DNA of 64,000 bases, from NCBI RefSeq assembly GCF_017635265.1, contig NZ_JAGBLU010000028.1:1-64000 (forward strand), read 5' to 3'. The stretch comes from Butyrivibrio sp. GTDB lineage: Bacteria > Bacillota > Clostridia > Lachnospirales > Lachnospiraceae. The notes below the pieces were generated by a model. That model was given only the letters and a program-made list of their open reading frames with translations. It was not told the DNA's origin and searched no databases. Position numbers and translations under genes: made by a program. Below are positions 44,691 through 53,829 of this stretch, piece by piece; the stretch's first letter is position 1, and the number at the start of each line of letters is the position of its first letter.

Positions 44691-44713
44691 ACGCAGTTAT
44701 CAGTAAAAATATA

Positions 44714-44742
44714 TTGACAAGCATAGGTACAGGTTTTATATT
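44714..44742 (+). promoter_or_regulatory. Promoter of the metal-resistance operon
   Basis: TTGACA at 44714-44719, 17-base spacer, TATATT at 44737-44742. It directly abuts the operator. Confidence 0.8.
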
Positions 44743-44743
44743 T

Positions 44744-44769
44744 AACATATGAACAATCATTCATATGTT
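44744..44769 (+). promoter_or_regulatory. ArsR/SmtB-type operator
   Basis: Perfect 10-bp inverted repeat AACATATGAA (44744-44753), CAATCA, TTCATATGTT (44760-44769), overlapping the expected RNA start. The ATGAA-N6-TTCAT core fits operators of CadC/CzrA/SmtB regulators. Confidence 0.8.
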
Positions 44770-44840
44770 CATTGGATTTATTGATTATATTTTATAGATT
44801 ATGTTTCTGTATTCTATTATATTTTGAAAGGAGGAAAGCG

Positions 44841-45200
44841 TTGGCAATTACTGATGTTGAGTGTTGTGAAGAACAACATGTACATACTGATATCACCGAT
44901 AAAGCTAAAAAAGACATGCCAGGTGAAGATGAGCTATATGATTTGGCGGAGCTTTTTAAAATATTTGGCGATTCAACAAGAATAAAGATTTTATTTGCTC
45001 TGTTTGAAGAAGAAATGTGTGTTTGTGATATAGCTGATACTCTTAACATGACTCAGTCGGCAATATCTCATCAGCTTAGGATTTTAAAACAGAGTAAGCT
45101 CGTAGGAAACAGACGGGAAGGAAAATCAGTTATATATTTTCTGGCAGATGACCATGTTAGAACTATTATCGATCAAGGACTTAATCATATTGAGGAATGA
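44841..45200 (+). CDS. ArsR-family metal sensor, CadC/SmtB-like
   Basis: A 119-residue winged-helix repressor. It has the CadC-type alpha-3N thiolate site pieces: N-terminal CCEEQHVH and MCVCD in the helix before the recognition helix, which is MTQSAISHQLRILKQ. It also retains the alpha-5 site pattern D-x-H, H 11 residues on, E 3 further (DDHVRTIIDQGLNHIEE). Cd, Pb or Zn binding would release DNA. The start is TTG 44841 after AAAGGAGG; an ATG at 44772 falls just past the operator. It regulates the HMA and ATPase genes below. Confidence 0.92.
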   Translation: MAITDVECCEEQHVHTDITDKAKKDMPGEDELYDLAELFKIFGDSTRIKILFALFEEEMCVCDIADTLNMTQSAISHQLRILKQSKLVGNRREGKSVIYFLADDHVRTIIDQGLNHIEE

Positions 45201-45239
45201 TTGGTAAAAAATATTCCAAGAAGTGAAAGGGGTTAAATT

Positions 45240-45458
45240 ATGAAGAAAACATACAAATGCGAAGTTGATTGTGCAAACTGTGCAGCCAAGATGGAAGAAG
45301 CTATTAAGAAAATTGATGGAGTATTAAATGCAAGAGTTAATTTCATGACTCAGAAGCTTATGCTTGAGGCAGCTGATGATGTATATGAAAAAGTTCTTGA
45401 TGAGGCAATTAAAGCTTGCAAGAAGGTTGAGCCTGATTGTGAGATTGAGACAGCGTAA
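45240..45458 (+). CDS. Free-standing HMA (heavy-metal-associated) domain protein
   Basis: A 72-residue ferredoxin-like HMA domain with the metal site DCANCAAKM (CxxC), probably a metallochaperone. The Asp before the first Cys is common in Zn/Cd-type HMA domains (DCANC). The neighbouring ATPase lacks this domain, so the function fused to CadA in other bacteria is split here. Start follows GAAAGGGG. A 70-base spacer holds an A/T-rich stem before the ATPase. Confidence 0.92.
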   Translation: MKKTYKCEVDCANCAAKMEEAIKKIDGVLNARVNFMTQKLMLEAADDVYEKVLDEAIKACKKVEPDCEIETA

Positions 45459-45527
45459 ACTTATAAAGGAGTCATAGCAATATGGCTCCTTTATAAATTT
45501 AGTTTTTATGAAACGGCAGGATAAGTT

Positions 45528-47414
45528 ATGACTAAAAAACAAAAGAAAACCAGAAACAGAATACTTGTAGTACTTTCACTTTTTATCATTTTGCTGATAG
45601 CAGATAAAACAGGACTTTTTGAAAACATTCCGGAACTTGTAGTATTTTTTATCTACCTGATTCCATACATTATTATTGGATATGATGTTATAAGAAAAGC
45701 TGCAATAAATATCAGCCACGGACAAGTTTTTGATGAAAACTTTCTTATGATGATTGCAACATTTGGAGCATTTGGTATAAGGGAGTATTCTGAAGCTTTG
45801 GCAGTTATGCTTTTTTATCAGGTTGGAGAGCTTTTCCAGAGTGTTGCTGTAGGTAAATCAAGGCAGTCAATTTCGGATATGATGAGTATTGCTCCGGAAG
45901 TAGCTGTTGTTATAAGAGATGACGGAAGCACAGAGGAAGTAGATCCGGAAGAGGTATCTGTCGGAGACATGCTCCTTATAAAGGCAGGAGAAAAGATTCC
46001 TGTTGATTCCGTTGTCTGTGAAGGAGAGTCGTTTGTTGATACAGCTGCACTTACAGGTGAATCTGTTCCAAGAAAGGTTACAGTAGGCGATGATATTATA
46101 AGCGGCTGTGTAAATGGAGAAGGTGTGCTTAAAATCAAGGCAACAAAGGCCTATGAAGACTCAACTGTTGCCAAGATTTTAGAACTTGTCGAAAATGCAA
46201 GCAACAAAAAGTCCAGAATGGAAAATTTTATTACAAGATTTGCCCGTTACTACACACCTGTAGTTACGATAGGTGCTGTACTTCTTGCTTTTCTTCCTCC
46301 GCTTTTGGGACAGATTGCAATTTCAGACAGCATCAGAAGAGCATGCGTTTTTCTTATTGTATCTTGTCCTTGTGCGCTTGTCATTTCAGTACCTCTGGGA
46401 TTTTTTGGAGGAATCGGTGCTGCATCCAAGATTGGTGTACTTATAAAGGGCAGCAACTATCTTGAGGCAGCATCCTATGTTGACAAAGTTGTATTTGACA
46501 AGACAGGAACCCTTACTCTTGGTGAATTTAAGGTGGCAAGTGTCAATCCGTTTAACGGTATTACTGAAGATGAGCTTTTGAAGATTGCTGCAATTGGAGA
46601 GAGTGTATCAAATCATCCGATTGCAAAATCTATCATTACGGCATATAAAGAAAAAAACGGTGATGCATTGATTGACGCATCAAATGCAAATGCCAAAGAG
46701 ATTGCCGGACATGGTATTTCTGCAATTTATGAGGGAAAAGAGCTTCTTCTGGGAAATGCAGGTCTTCTGGAGGAAAAGAATATTTCTTTTATGGCTCCGA
46801 ATGAGTATGGAACAGTTATATATGTTTCCCTTGACGGCAAATTCATAGGCTCCATCGTTATATCCGATGTTATTAAGCCTGAAGCCAAAGACGCAATTTC
46901 CGCCATGAAAAAAGTTGGTGTCAAAAAGGCTGTTATGCTTACGGGAGACAGGAAATACACAGCTGATTATGTGGCTGCTCAGGTTGGCATTGATGAGATA
47001 TATTCAGAGCTTCTTCCTGCGGATAAAGTTGACAGGGTTGAAAAAATGCTAAGCGAAGCGGATAATAGAAGTAATTTAGCCTTCGTTGGAGATGGTATCA
47101 ATGATGCCCCGGTTCTTATGCGAGCAGATGTAGGTATTGCTATGGGATCTCTTGGAAGCGATGCCGCAATAGAGGCTGCTGATATTGTTATTATGGATGA
47201 TGATATTCGCAAGATTTCGTCAGTTATAAAGATTGCCCGTAAGACAATTACTATTGTAAAAGAGAACATTGTTTTTGCTTTGGGAGTAAAAATCTTGATA
47301 CTTATTCTTGGAGCCATTGGAATAGCATCCATGTGGCTTGCTGTTTTCGGAGATGTCGGAGTTGCGGTTCTTGCGATTCTTAACTCAATGAGGGCAATGA
47401 AAATAGATAAGTGA
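45528..47414 (+). CDS. cadA: P1B-type heavy-metal ATPase (Cd/Zn/Pb exporter)
   Basis: A 628-residue P-type ATPase. The metal-site helix has SCPCALVISVPLGFFGG near residue 280, phosphorylation motif DKTGTLTLGEF near 324, the HP locus SNHPIAKS near 364 and hinge GDGINDAPVL near residue 522. TGES is present in AALTGESVPRK. The CPC plus the flanking sequence places it in the Zn/Cd/Pb group rather than the copper group. About eight membrane helices; no N-terminal HMA. It is regulated by the ArsR protein two genes upstream. Confidence 0.94.
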   Translation: MTKKQKKTRNRILVVLSLFIILLIADKTGLFENIPELVVFFIYLIPYIIIGYDVIRKAAINISHGQVFDENFLMMIATFGAFGIREYSEALAVMLFYQVGELFQSVAVGKSRQSISDMMSIAPEVAVVIRDDGSTEEVDPEEVSVGDMLLIKAGEKIPVDSVVCEGESFVDTAALTGESVPRKVTVGDDIISGCVNGEGVLKIKATKAYEDSTVAKILELVENASNKKSRMENFITRFARYYTPVVTIGAVLLAFLPPLLGQIAISDSIRRACVFLIVSCPCALVISVPLGFFGGIGAASKIGVLIKGSNYLEAASYVDKVVFDKTGTLTLGEFKVASVNPFNGITEDELLKIAAIGESVSNHPIAKSIITAYKEKNGDALIDASNANAKEIAGHGISAIYEGKELLLGNAGLLEEKNISFMAPNEYGTVIYVSLDGKFIGSIVISDVIKPEAKDAISAMKKVGVKKAVMLTGDRKYTADYVAAQVGIDEIYSELLPADKVDRVEKMLSEADNRSNLAFVGDGINDAPVLMRADVGIAMGSLGSDAAIEAADIVIMDDDIRKISSVIKIARKTITIVKENIVFALGVKILILILGAIGIASMWLAVFGDVGVAVLAILNSMRAMKIDK

Positions 47415-47427
47415 GGTAATTAAATAT

Positions 47428-49371
47428 ATGGCGAGAGCAGGACTTGACGTTGGAGAACTTCTAGTGAAGCTGATGACCCGGGAGACCGGTGAGATCAGCA
47501 AGGTTGACTATGCACCTCAAAAGCCTGAATTTATTAACAGCTTTGTGCGTGGAGAACAGTTTTTAGTCAGAAAAACACCGGAGTCTCAAGGCGTAAGTTC
47601 TGCTTTTTTTACGGATTTAATCAGAGTTTTATCAGAGAACAAAGAATGCAACATGCACAAGCTGATGTTTGTAAGGCATGGCTTTGTTATTGCGGAATGC
47701 GCTTTTGAACCCTATGAGATGGATATATGGCATGTGTCCTATTCAATGTGTAAAAGTATTGTGGGGATGGCAATAGGTCTTTTGGTTGAAGAAGGAAAGC
47801 TCTCAACAGATACGAAATTAAATGACATATTCAGTACGAGAATGGGACCTCTGGGGTTTCTTAAAAAGAATGTAACTGTAGAAAATCTTCTTAATATGTC
47901 CAGTGGGGTTGAGTTTAATGAAGCCGGAGCTATAAGTGGCAATGACTGGAGAAAAGAGTTTTTAAATTCCGGTTTTAAATTTGAACCCGGAACAGCTTTT
48001 GAGTATAACAGTATGAATACATACATGCTGTCAGCTATTGTTACCGAGATTACAGGTAAGTCTCTTTTTGAATTCTGTAAAGAGAGGATATTTGAGCCTC
48101 TTGGAATAAAAAGGGTATATTGGGAAAGTTGTCCTCAAAGCATTACAAAAGGTGGATGGGGACTTTTTATGAGGACTGAGGACATGGCTAAGCTCGGTGT
48201 TCTTTATCTTCAAAAGGGTAGATGGAATGGACAGCAGATAATTCCGGAAAGTTGGGTTAACAGGTCAACTTCCTGGCAGATAGAAACAGGAAAAGATGAC
48301 AATGAGCACTATGGTTATCAGATTTGGATAAATGATGACAGACAAGGCTCCTATGCTTTTAACGGTATGCTTGGGCAAAACGTATTTGTTTATCCTGATA
48401 TTGATATGGTTGTTGTGACTAACGCAGGAAATAGTGATATTTTCCAGACCAGTCTTATGGCTGTAACTATAAGAAAATATATGAAGAGTTCAATAGAAGC
48501 ATTTGATCATCCGCTTCCCGAAGATTTTGCTTCTCTTTCAGAGCTTAAAGCAATTTGCAAATCCGTTAGCGGAAGAACTACTGATTTTCCTGTTATTTTA
48601 AATGGCGGTTACAAGAAAAAGAGTATAGCCATGACAACAGGAAACACCAGAAAAAGAGAGGTTTTTGTCACTACAAAGAGAGCATCCTTTAAATCATCGT
48701 TATATTCTTACAATAATGTCACTGAAAATCTTCTTATAGACAGATGGCTTTCAAAGCTTGATGGGAAGACATATGATCTTGATGTTACAGGAATCGGTAT
48801 TTTCCCTCTTATGATGCAGATTGTACATAATAACTTTACAGATGGCATACATAAGGTTGGGTTTAGAAGGGGAGACAATAACTCATTTTATATTGAAGTA
48901 TATGAGGGCGAGACTATTTTTAGTCTGCGATGCGGCTTTGGCGGTCACAGATATAATAGTCTTATCAATATGCATGGCGAAAAATATATTGTTTCGCTGG
49001 CTTCTTTTTGCAAAAGAGATGAGTATAACAGATTTGTTCTGCGTAATGAAATTTATTTTCTTGAAGAAGCATGTACCAGAGTATTTAATATTTATTTTGA
49101 AGATGATGCCATTGACAGAGATGATCGTAAGGGTACATTTATTCATCCTTCGGTGCCTTCATCAATCGAGATCAGATTCAGAGAAATCCCGGGAACAGAT
49201 ATGCTTATGACTACTTTAGATAATCTTGCTCCTGATACATTCGGAGGGATGACAGGAATGATTTATAACAGATTTCTTAAAGGTGGCATGAAGGGGATTC
49301 TTAACGAAGCCATAAAAAACACTATGCAACCGGTTGTCAAGGGGACTTTATGCCTGACGGATACCCGATAA
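47428..49371 (+). CDS. Serine hydrolase, beta-lactamase/class C-like family
   Basis: A 647-residue protein. A beta-lactamase/transpeptidase-like domain (about residues 45-340) carries the SxxK motif SMCK in HVSYSMCKSIVGMAIGLLVE, the YxN motif in FEYNSMNTYM, and SYAFNGMLGQNVFVYPD. The C-terminal 270 residues form beta-rich sequence of unknown role. There is no signal peptide, unlike secreted beta-lactamases, so it is more likely an intracellular esterase or amidase. It starts 13 bases after cadA, perhaps cotranscribed, but no metal link is seen. Confidence 0.85.
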   Translation: MARAGLDVGELLVKLMTRETGEISKVDYAPQKPEFINSFVRGEQFLVRKTPESQGVSSAFFTDLIRVLSENKECNMHKLMFVRHGFVIAECAFEPYEMDIWHVSYSMCKSIVGMAIGLLVEEGKLSTDTKLNDIFSTRMGPLGFLKKNVTVENLLNMSSGVEFNEAGAISGNDWRKEFLNSGFKFEPGTAFEYNSMNTYMLSAIVTEITGKSLFEFCKERIFEPLGIKRVYWESCPQSITKGGWGLFMRTEDMAKLGVLYLQKGRWNGQQIIPESWVNRSTSWQIETGKDDNEHYGYQIWINDDRQGSYAFNGMLGQNVFVYPDIDMVVVTNAGNSDIFQTSLMAVTIRKYMKSSIEAFDHPLPEDFASLSELKAICKSVSGRTTDFPVILNGGYKKKSIAMTTGNTRKREVFVTTKRASFKSSLYSYNNVTENLLIDRWLSKLDGKTYDLDVTGIGIFPLMMQIVHNNFTDGIHKVGFRRGDNNSFYIEVYEGETIFSLRCGFGGHRYNSLINMHGEKYIVSLASFCKRDEYNRFVLRNEIYFLEEACTRVFNIYFEDDAIDRDDRKGTFIHPSVPSSIEIRFREIPGTDMLMTTLDNLAPDTFGGMTGMIYNRFLKGGMKGILNEAIKNTMQPVVKGTLCLTDTR

Positions 49372-49411
49372 AGCTCCGGTCAAGTTAATATGAAGACAAC
49401 TGCGCCGGTAT

Positions 49412-49438
49412 TGTAGCGCTACAGTTCCCTGGTATGAT
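49412..49438 (+). promoter_or_regulatory. Putative promoter with palindrome before punA
   Basis: A 12-bp palindrome TGTAGCGCTACA (49412-49423) covers the possible -35 region of an extended -10 TGGTATGAT (49430-49438). It may bind a repressor or activator. Confidence 0.45.
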
Positions 49439-49483
49439 ATACTGATTTAGTGTTTTATAAAAAGAAAATGCGAGGTAAAATCT

Positions 49484-50302
49484 ATGAATTATGAAAAATT
49501 ATTGGCTTGCAAAGATGCAGTTAGAAAAAAGACAGATTTTGTTCCTGATGTAGCGCTTGTTTTGGGATCAGGACTTGGCGGATTTGCAGATAATATAAAA
49601 ATTGAAACTGAGATTGAGTATAAGGATATTCCGGGATTTCCTGTTTCAACAGTACCGGGCCATGCCGGCAAATTTATTTTTGGATATCTTGGTGATGTAA
49701 AGATTGTCTGCATGAAGGGAAGAGTGCATTTTTACGAGGGATACGATATAGGAGATGTGGTTCTTCCTGCAAGACTTATGGGGCTTCTTGGAGCCAGAAT
49801 TTTATTCCTTACTAATGCCGCAGGCGGTCTCGGACAGGGATTTAAGGCAGGCGACCTTATGCTTATAACGGATCACGTTTCGATTTTTGCGCCCAATCCG
49901 CTTATCGGACCAAATCTTGATGAACTTGGACCGAGATTCCCCGATATGTCAGAGGTATATAAGAAGGACCTTCAGGATATTATCAGAAATACCGCAAAAG
50001 AAAATGGTATTGATCTTAAGGAAGGCGTATACTGTCAGCTTACAGGTCCATCATTTGAATCACCTGCAGAGATCAGACTTCTTCAGGGACTTGGAGTTTC
50101 TGCAGTCGGCATGAGTACAGTTAATGAGGCTATTGCAGCCAATCACATGGGTCTTAAAGTTTGCGGCGTTTCATGTATCAGTAATCTTGCTTCAGGACTT
50201 TCAGAGAATCCTCTTTCACATGAGGAAGTTCAGGAGGCAGCTGATAAAACAGCTCCGTTATTTACAAAGCTTGTTACAGAATCTATCAGAAAGTTCAAGT
50301 AA
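49484..50302 (+). CDS. punA: Purine nucleoside phosphorylase
   Basis: A 272-residue trimeric-type (PNP/MTAP family) enzyme cleaving guanosine or inosine with phosphate. Segments include VALVLGSGLGGFAD, GHAGKFIFGYLG, GRVHFYEGY, LFLTNAAGGLGQGFKAGDLMLITDH, GPSFESPAEIRLLQGLGVSAVGMSTVNE and SNLASGLSENPLSHEEV. It complements the pyrimidine salvage genes at 11-17 kb. The start follows GCGAGG. Confidence 0.93.
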   Translation: MNYEKLLACKDAVRKKTDFVPDVALVLGSGLGGFADNIKIETEIEYKDIPGFPVSTVPGHAGKFIFGYLGDVKIVCMKGRVHFYEGYDIGDVVLPARLMGLLGARILFLTNAAGGLGQGFKAGDLMLITDHVSIFAPNPLIGPNLDELGPRFPDMSEVYKKDLQDIIRNTAKENGIDLKEGVYCQLTGPSFESPAEIRLLQGLGVSAVGMSTVNEAIAANHMGLKVCGVSCISNLASGLSENPLSHEEVQEAADKTAPLFTKLVTESIRKFK

Positions 50303-50325
50303 AATAAAAGGATAAATATACATCT

Positions 50326-51999
50326 ATGGAGAGCATAATTTTTTTATCTTTTCTTGTGGGCATATCTTTGGTTGCGTATTTACTGGGAGTCAGGGATCAG
50401 AAAACTTCTGAGAGGATTCTTTTAACCAGGCTTAAAAAGAATTTTGGAGAAGCACCAAAAAGAAACTATAAGTCTGATGATCTTGATCACATTGCAGGAT
50501 ACTTTAAAAATCACAAGGCCGATTATCAGATTGACGATACGACATGGAATGACCTTAATATGGACGGCGTTTTTGCCAGAATGAATTATTGCCTTAGTGC
50601 AACAGGCGAAGAGTACTTGTATCATATGCTAAGGACTCCTCTTACCGATGATGATTTTGAGGATCTTGAAAAAAAGGTTTCTTTTTTTCAAAAAGATGAA
50701 GATGCCAGAATAGGGCTGCAGCTATTATTTTCCAAAATTGGAAGAAACATCAGATATTCAATTTATGATTACATAGATTATCTTGAAGATGCTGCAAAGT
50801 TCAGTAATAAAGAACACTACTTGATGCTTATACTTATGGCACTTTCTATTTGCATTTGTTTTGTTAATTTTACTGTTGGATTTTTGGCATTGGTTGTACT
50901 TGTTGTTATTAATCTTATCAGATATTTTGCTGTTAAAGGTGATATTGAGCCATATCTTGCTTCTTACAGATATATTTTAAGAGTAATCAGATCTGTTAGT
51001 TTTTTTGAGAAGATTACTTATCCGGAATTAGGAGAAGATATTAAAAAACTAAAAAAGGCTGCGTCCGGGCTTAAGGGATTTACAAAGGGTTCATACATAC
51101 TTATGTCGCAGAGCAGAATGAATTCCGGCGGTAACCCTGCGGAGCTTATTCTGGATTATATTCGTATAGCCACACATATTGACCTGATAAAGTTTAATCA
51201 GATGTATAAAGAAATAAGCCTTCACAGGGATGATCTTGATGAGATTCTTACTATTACAGGAAGAATTGAGGCATATATTTCTGTTGCCTGCTTTAGAGAG
51301 TCTTATAAAGGAAACTTTTGCATCCCTTCATTTGAAGGTGAAACATATGATGCAAAAGAGCTGATTCATCCTCTCATAGAAAACGCTGTTGCCAATGATA
51401 TTTCTACAAAAGAGGGGATTTTGATCACCGGTTCAAATGCATCAGGTAAATCAACATTTCTTAAAACCTGCGCTATTAATACGGTTCTTGCACAGACTAT
51501 TCATACAGTTCTGGGAAAAGAGTACAGGGCTCCTTTATATGAAGTTTATTCATCTATGGCACTTAAGGATGATATTTTTGAGGGCGACAGCTATTACATT
51601 GTTGAGATTAAGTCAATCAAGAGAATTCTTGATGCTGCCGCCATTTCCAAACATAAAGTTCTTTGCTTTGTAGATGAAGTTTTAAGAGGAACCAATACCA
51701 TAGAGAGAATTGCTGCTTCAACAGAGATTCTTAAGACCTTTGTAACTTGTAATGTTACTTGTTTTGCAGCAACTCATGATATTGAGTTGACTACTCTTTT
51801 AAGTGACTATCTTGGTATATATCATTTTGAAGGAAATGTTTCTGAAAGAGACGTTCATTTTGATTATAAGATAAAGCCGGGACCTGCTACTAACAGAAAT
51901 GCCATAAAACTTCTGGGAGTACTTGGCTATGATGAAAATATAGTAGACAAAGCTCAGGCACTTGCTGATAAGTTTTTAAAGGATGGAACCTGGAGTTAA
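50326..51999 (+). CDS. Membrane-anchored MutS-like ATPase
   Basis: A 557-residue protein with a hydrophobic N-terminal segment (about residues 2-20), a core helical part related to MutS domain III, a hydrophobic pair near residues 165-205, and a C-terminal ATPase with Walker A TGSNASGKSTFLKT near 370 and Walker B LCFVDEVLRGTN near 445, then CFAATHDIELTTLL. The mismatch-recognition domain I is absent, so it is not a mismatch repair protein. Its ATPase is clear but the role is unknown. It is followed by rnhA. Confidence 0.85.
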   Translation: MESIIFLSFLVGISLVAYLLGVRDQKTSERILLTRLKKNFGEAPKRNYKSDDLDHIAGYFKNHKADYQIDDTTWNDLNMDGVFARMNYCLSATGEEYLYHMLRTPLTDDDFEDLEKKVSFFQKDEDARIGLQLLFSKIGRNIRYSIYDYIDYLEDAAKFSNKEHYLMLILMALSICICFVNFTVGFLALVVLVVINLIRYFAVKGDIEPYLASYRYILRVIRSVSFFEKITYPELGEDIKKLKKAASGLKGFTKGSYILMSQSRMNSGGNPAELILDYIRIATHIDLIKFNQMYKEISLHRDDLDEILTITGRIEAYISVACFRESYKGNFCIPSFEGETYDAKELIHPLIENAVANDISTKEGILITGSNASGKSTFLKTCAINTVLAQTIHTVLGKEYRAPLYEVYSSMALKDDIFEGDSYYIVEIKSIKRILDAAAISKHKVLCFVDEVLRGTNTIERIAASTEILKTFVTCNVTCFAATHDIELTTLLSDYLGIYHFEGNVSERDVHFDYKIKPGPATNRNAIKLLGVLGYDENIVDKAQALADKFLKDGTWS

Positions 52000-52052
52000 A
52001 CTTCGGCAGGATATGTATTTCGATATTATAAACAAGCAAAAGAGGTAATATT

Positions 52053-52541
52053 TTGAAAGTTGAATTGTATTCAGATGGATCAGCCAGGGGAAACCCGGAT
52101 GGCCCGGGTGGCTTTGGAACTATACTCAGATATATTGACACCAAAGGTGTTAAGCATGAAAAAGAGCTTAGTGCAGGCTTTGATAAAACTACTAATAACC
52201 GAATGGAACTTTTAGGTGTTATCACAGGACTTGAATGTCTCAACAGGCCCTGTGATGTTGTTGTTATTTCAGACTCTCAGTATGTTCTTAAACCTTTTAC
52301 TGACCACTGGCTTGATAATTGGATAAAAAAAGGCTGGAAAACCTCCGGTAACAAGCCTGTAAAAAATGTGGAGCTATGGAAGAGACTGCTGGAAGCAACA
52401 AAACCACATAACATTACATGGAAATGGGTAAAAGGACATAACGGACATCCGGAAAATGAAAGATGCGACGAACTCGCAACCACAGCGGCAGATCAGCCCA
52501 AAGAACTCCTAAAACACGATGATGGTGGTGATCTTAGATGA
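52053..52541 (+). CDS. rnhA: Ribonuclease HI
   Basis: A 162-residue RNase HI removing RNA from RNA-DNA hybrids. The catalytic residues lie in ELYSDGSARGNPDGPGG (Asp), RMELLGVITGLE (Glu), VISDSQYV (Asp) and NERCDELA (Asp), with the basic protrusion WIKKGWKTSGNKPVKN and WKWVKGH. The start is TTG 52053 after AGAGG. It overlaps the next gene by four bases (ATGA). Confidence 0.95.
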   Translation: MKVELYSDGSARGNPDGPGGFGTILRYIDTKGVKHEKELSAGFDKTTNNRMELLGVITGLECLNRPCDVVVISDSQYVLKPFTDHWLDNWIKKGWKTSGNKPVKNVELWKRLLEATKPHNITWKWVKGHNGHPENERCDELATTAADQPKELLKHDDGGDLR

Positions 52542-53149
52542 TTTATTATATTGCGGATTGTCATTTTTATCACGCTGCGCTTAATACCAAAATGGATAAG
52601 CGCGGCTTTTTAGATGTTAATGAAATGAATGAATATATGATCCGCAAATGGAATGAAAAAGTTACAAATGCGGATACAGTTGTTATACTGGGAGATTTGT
52701 CTCTTGGAAATGTAGAAGAGACCAATGATCTTATACATAGGCTTAAAGGGAAACTATGTCTGATTATTGGAAATCACGATAAGTATGTAGGAAAGCCGGG
52801 ATTTGATGCCGGAAGATTTGAATGGATAGATAATTACAGGGAGATTACAGATTCACAAAAGAAAGTAATATGCTGTCATTATCCTATGCCTTTTTATGAA
52901 GGACAGTACAGGAAACGTCACAACGGTGATCCCAAAACATATATGCTTTACGGTCATGTTCATGAGTCAAGAGATGAGATGCTTATGCAAAAGATTATTG
53001 ATATGATAAGAAATAGTTCCTATATTCCTATCGGAAGTGAAAAAGAGGATTTTATTCCTTGTAATATGATCAATTGTTTTTGTAAACGATCCGATTACAC
53101 ACCACTAACATTGACAGAATGGATCAGGTATGAAAAAGGCGACGCATAA
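52538..53149 (+). CDS. Metallophosphoesterase
   Basis: A 203-residue calcineurin-like phosphoesterase with the five metal motifs DCHFYH, GDLS, GNHD, CHYP and GHVH. It belongs to a small bacterial cytosolic class (YfcE-like size, but with the DxHFxH opening seen in phage-like members). The substrate is unknown. Translation is coupled to rnhA. Its stop codon falls inside the loop of the shared terminator. Confidence 0.9.
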   Translation: MIYYIADCHFYHAALNTKMDKRGFLDVNEMNEYMIRKWNEKVTNADTVVILGDLSLGNVEETNDLIHRLKGKLCLIIGNHDKYVGKPGFDAGRFEWIDNYREITDSQKKVICCHYPMPFYEGQYRKRHNGDPKTYMLYGHVHESRDEMLMQKIIDMIRNSSYIPIGSEKEDFIPCNMINCFCKRSDYTPLTLTEWIRYEKGDA

Positions 53150-53160
53150 CGCGTCGCCTT
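53137..53160. terminator. Bidirectional terminator between phosphoesterase and fsa
   Basis: AAGGCGACGC (53137-53146) pairs with GCGTCGCCTT (53151-53160). On the minus strand it is followed by five T, giving a good terminator for fsa; on the plus strand the T tail is weaker. The phosphoesterase TAA lies in the loop. Confidence 0.85.
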
Positions 53161-53175
53161 AATTATTGCAGAGTA

Positions 53176-53829
53176 TTACTCACCGAATACTGCAAGATAA
53201 TCCTTTTGGAATTTCTCAATTCCTGCATCTGTAAGAGGGTGATGAGTCATCTGCTCAATAACCTTGTAAGGAACTGTAGCGATATCAGCACCGGCAAGAG
53301 CACAGTCTGTTACGTGCATAGGATGACGAATTGATGCAGCAATGATCTCTGTCTGGATGTTGTGAATGTTGAAGATTTCTGCAACCTCTGAAATAAGATC
53401 TGTTCCGCGAACACTGATATCATCAAGTCTTCCAAGGAATGGGCTTACGAATGCGGCGCCTGCTCTTGCACAAAGAAGAGCCTGGTTAGCTGTAAAGATA
53501 AGAGTCATGTTAACCTTGATTCCTTCACTTGACAGAACCTTGCATGCCTTAAGTCCCTCAACAGTCATGGGAATTTTAACTACCATGTTCTTGTGAAGCT
53601 TGGCAATTTCTCTTCCCTCTGCAATCATTCCCTCCGCATCTGTAGTTGTAGCTTTAACTTCTCCGCTTATAGGTCCATCAACGATAGAAGCAATCTCTTT
53701 AACAACTTCATATACGTCACGGCCTTCTTTTGCTATAAGTGAAGGGTTAGTAGTAACACCACAAATAACACCCATGTCATTTGCTTTTTTAATTTCTTCA
53801 ATGTTTGCTGTGTCAATAAAGAATTTCAT
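53176..53829 (-). CDS. fsa: Fructose-6-phosphate aldolase (transaldolase-like)
   Basis: A 217-residue enzyme of the FSA/TalC small transaldolase family. The active-site region is [11 protein letters not shown] (Schiff-base Lys in VKIPMT), with [10 protein letters not shown] and [16 protein letters not shown] at the start and [16 protein letters not shown] later. The family includes true transaldolases; the sequence alone cannot decide between these. Start ATG 53829 follows AAAAGGAGTT. It may connect pentose and hexose phosphate pools. Confidence 0.9.
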   Translation of the reverse strand: MKFFIDTANIEEIKKANDMGVICGVTTNPSLIAKEGRDVYEVVKEIASIVDGPISGEVKATTTDAEGMIAEGREIAKLHKNMVVKIPMTVEGLKACKVLSSEGIKVNMTLIFTANQALLCARAGAAFVSPFLGRLDDISVRGTDLISEVAEIFNIHNIQTEIIAASIRHPMHVTDCALAGADIATVPYKVIEQMTHHPLTDAGIEKFQKDYLAVFGE

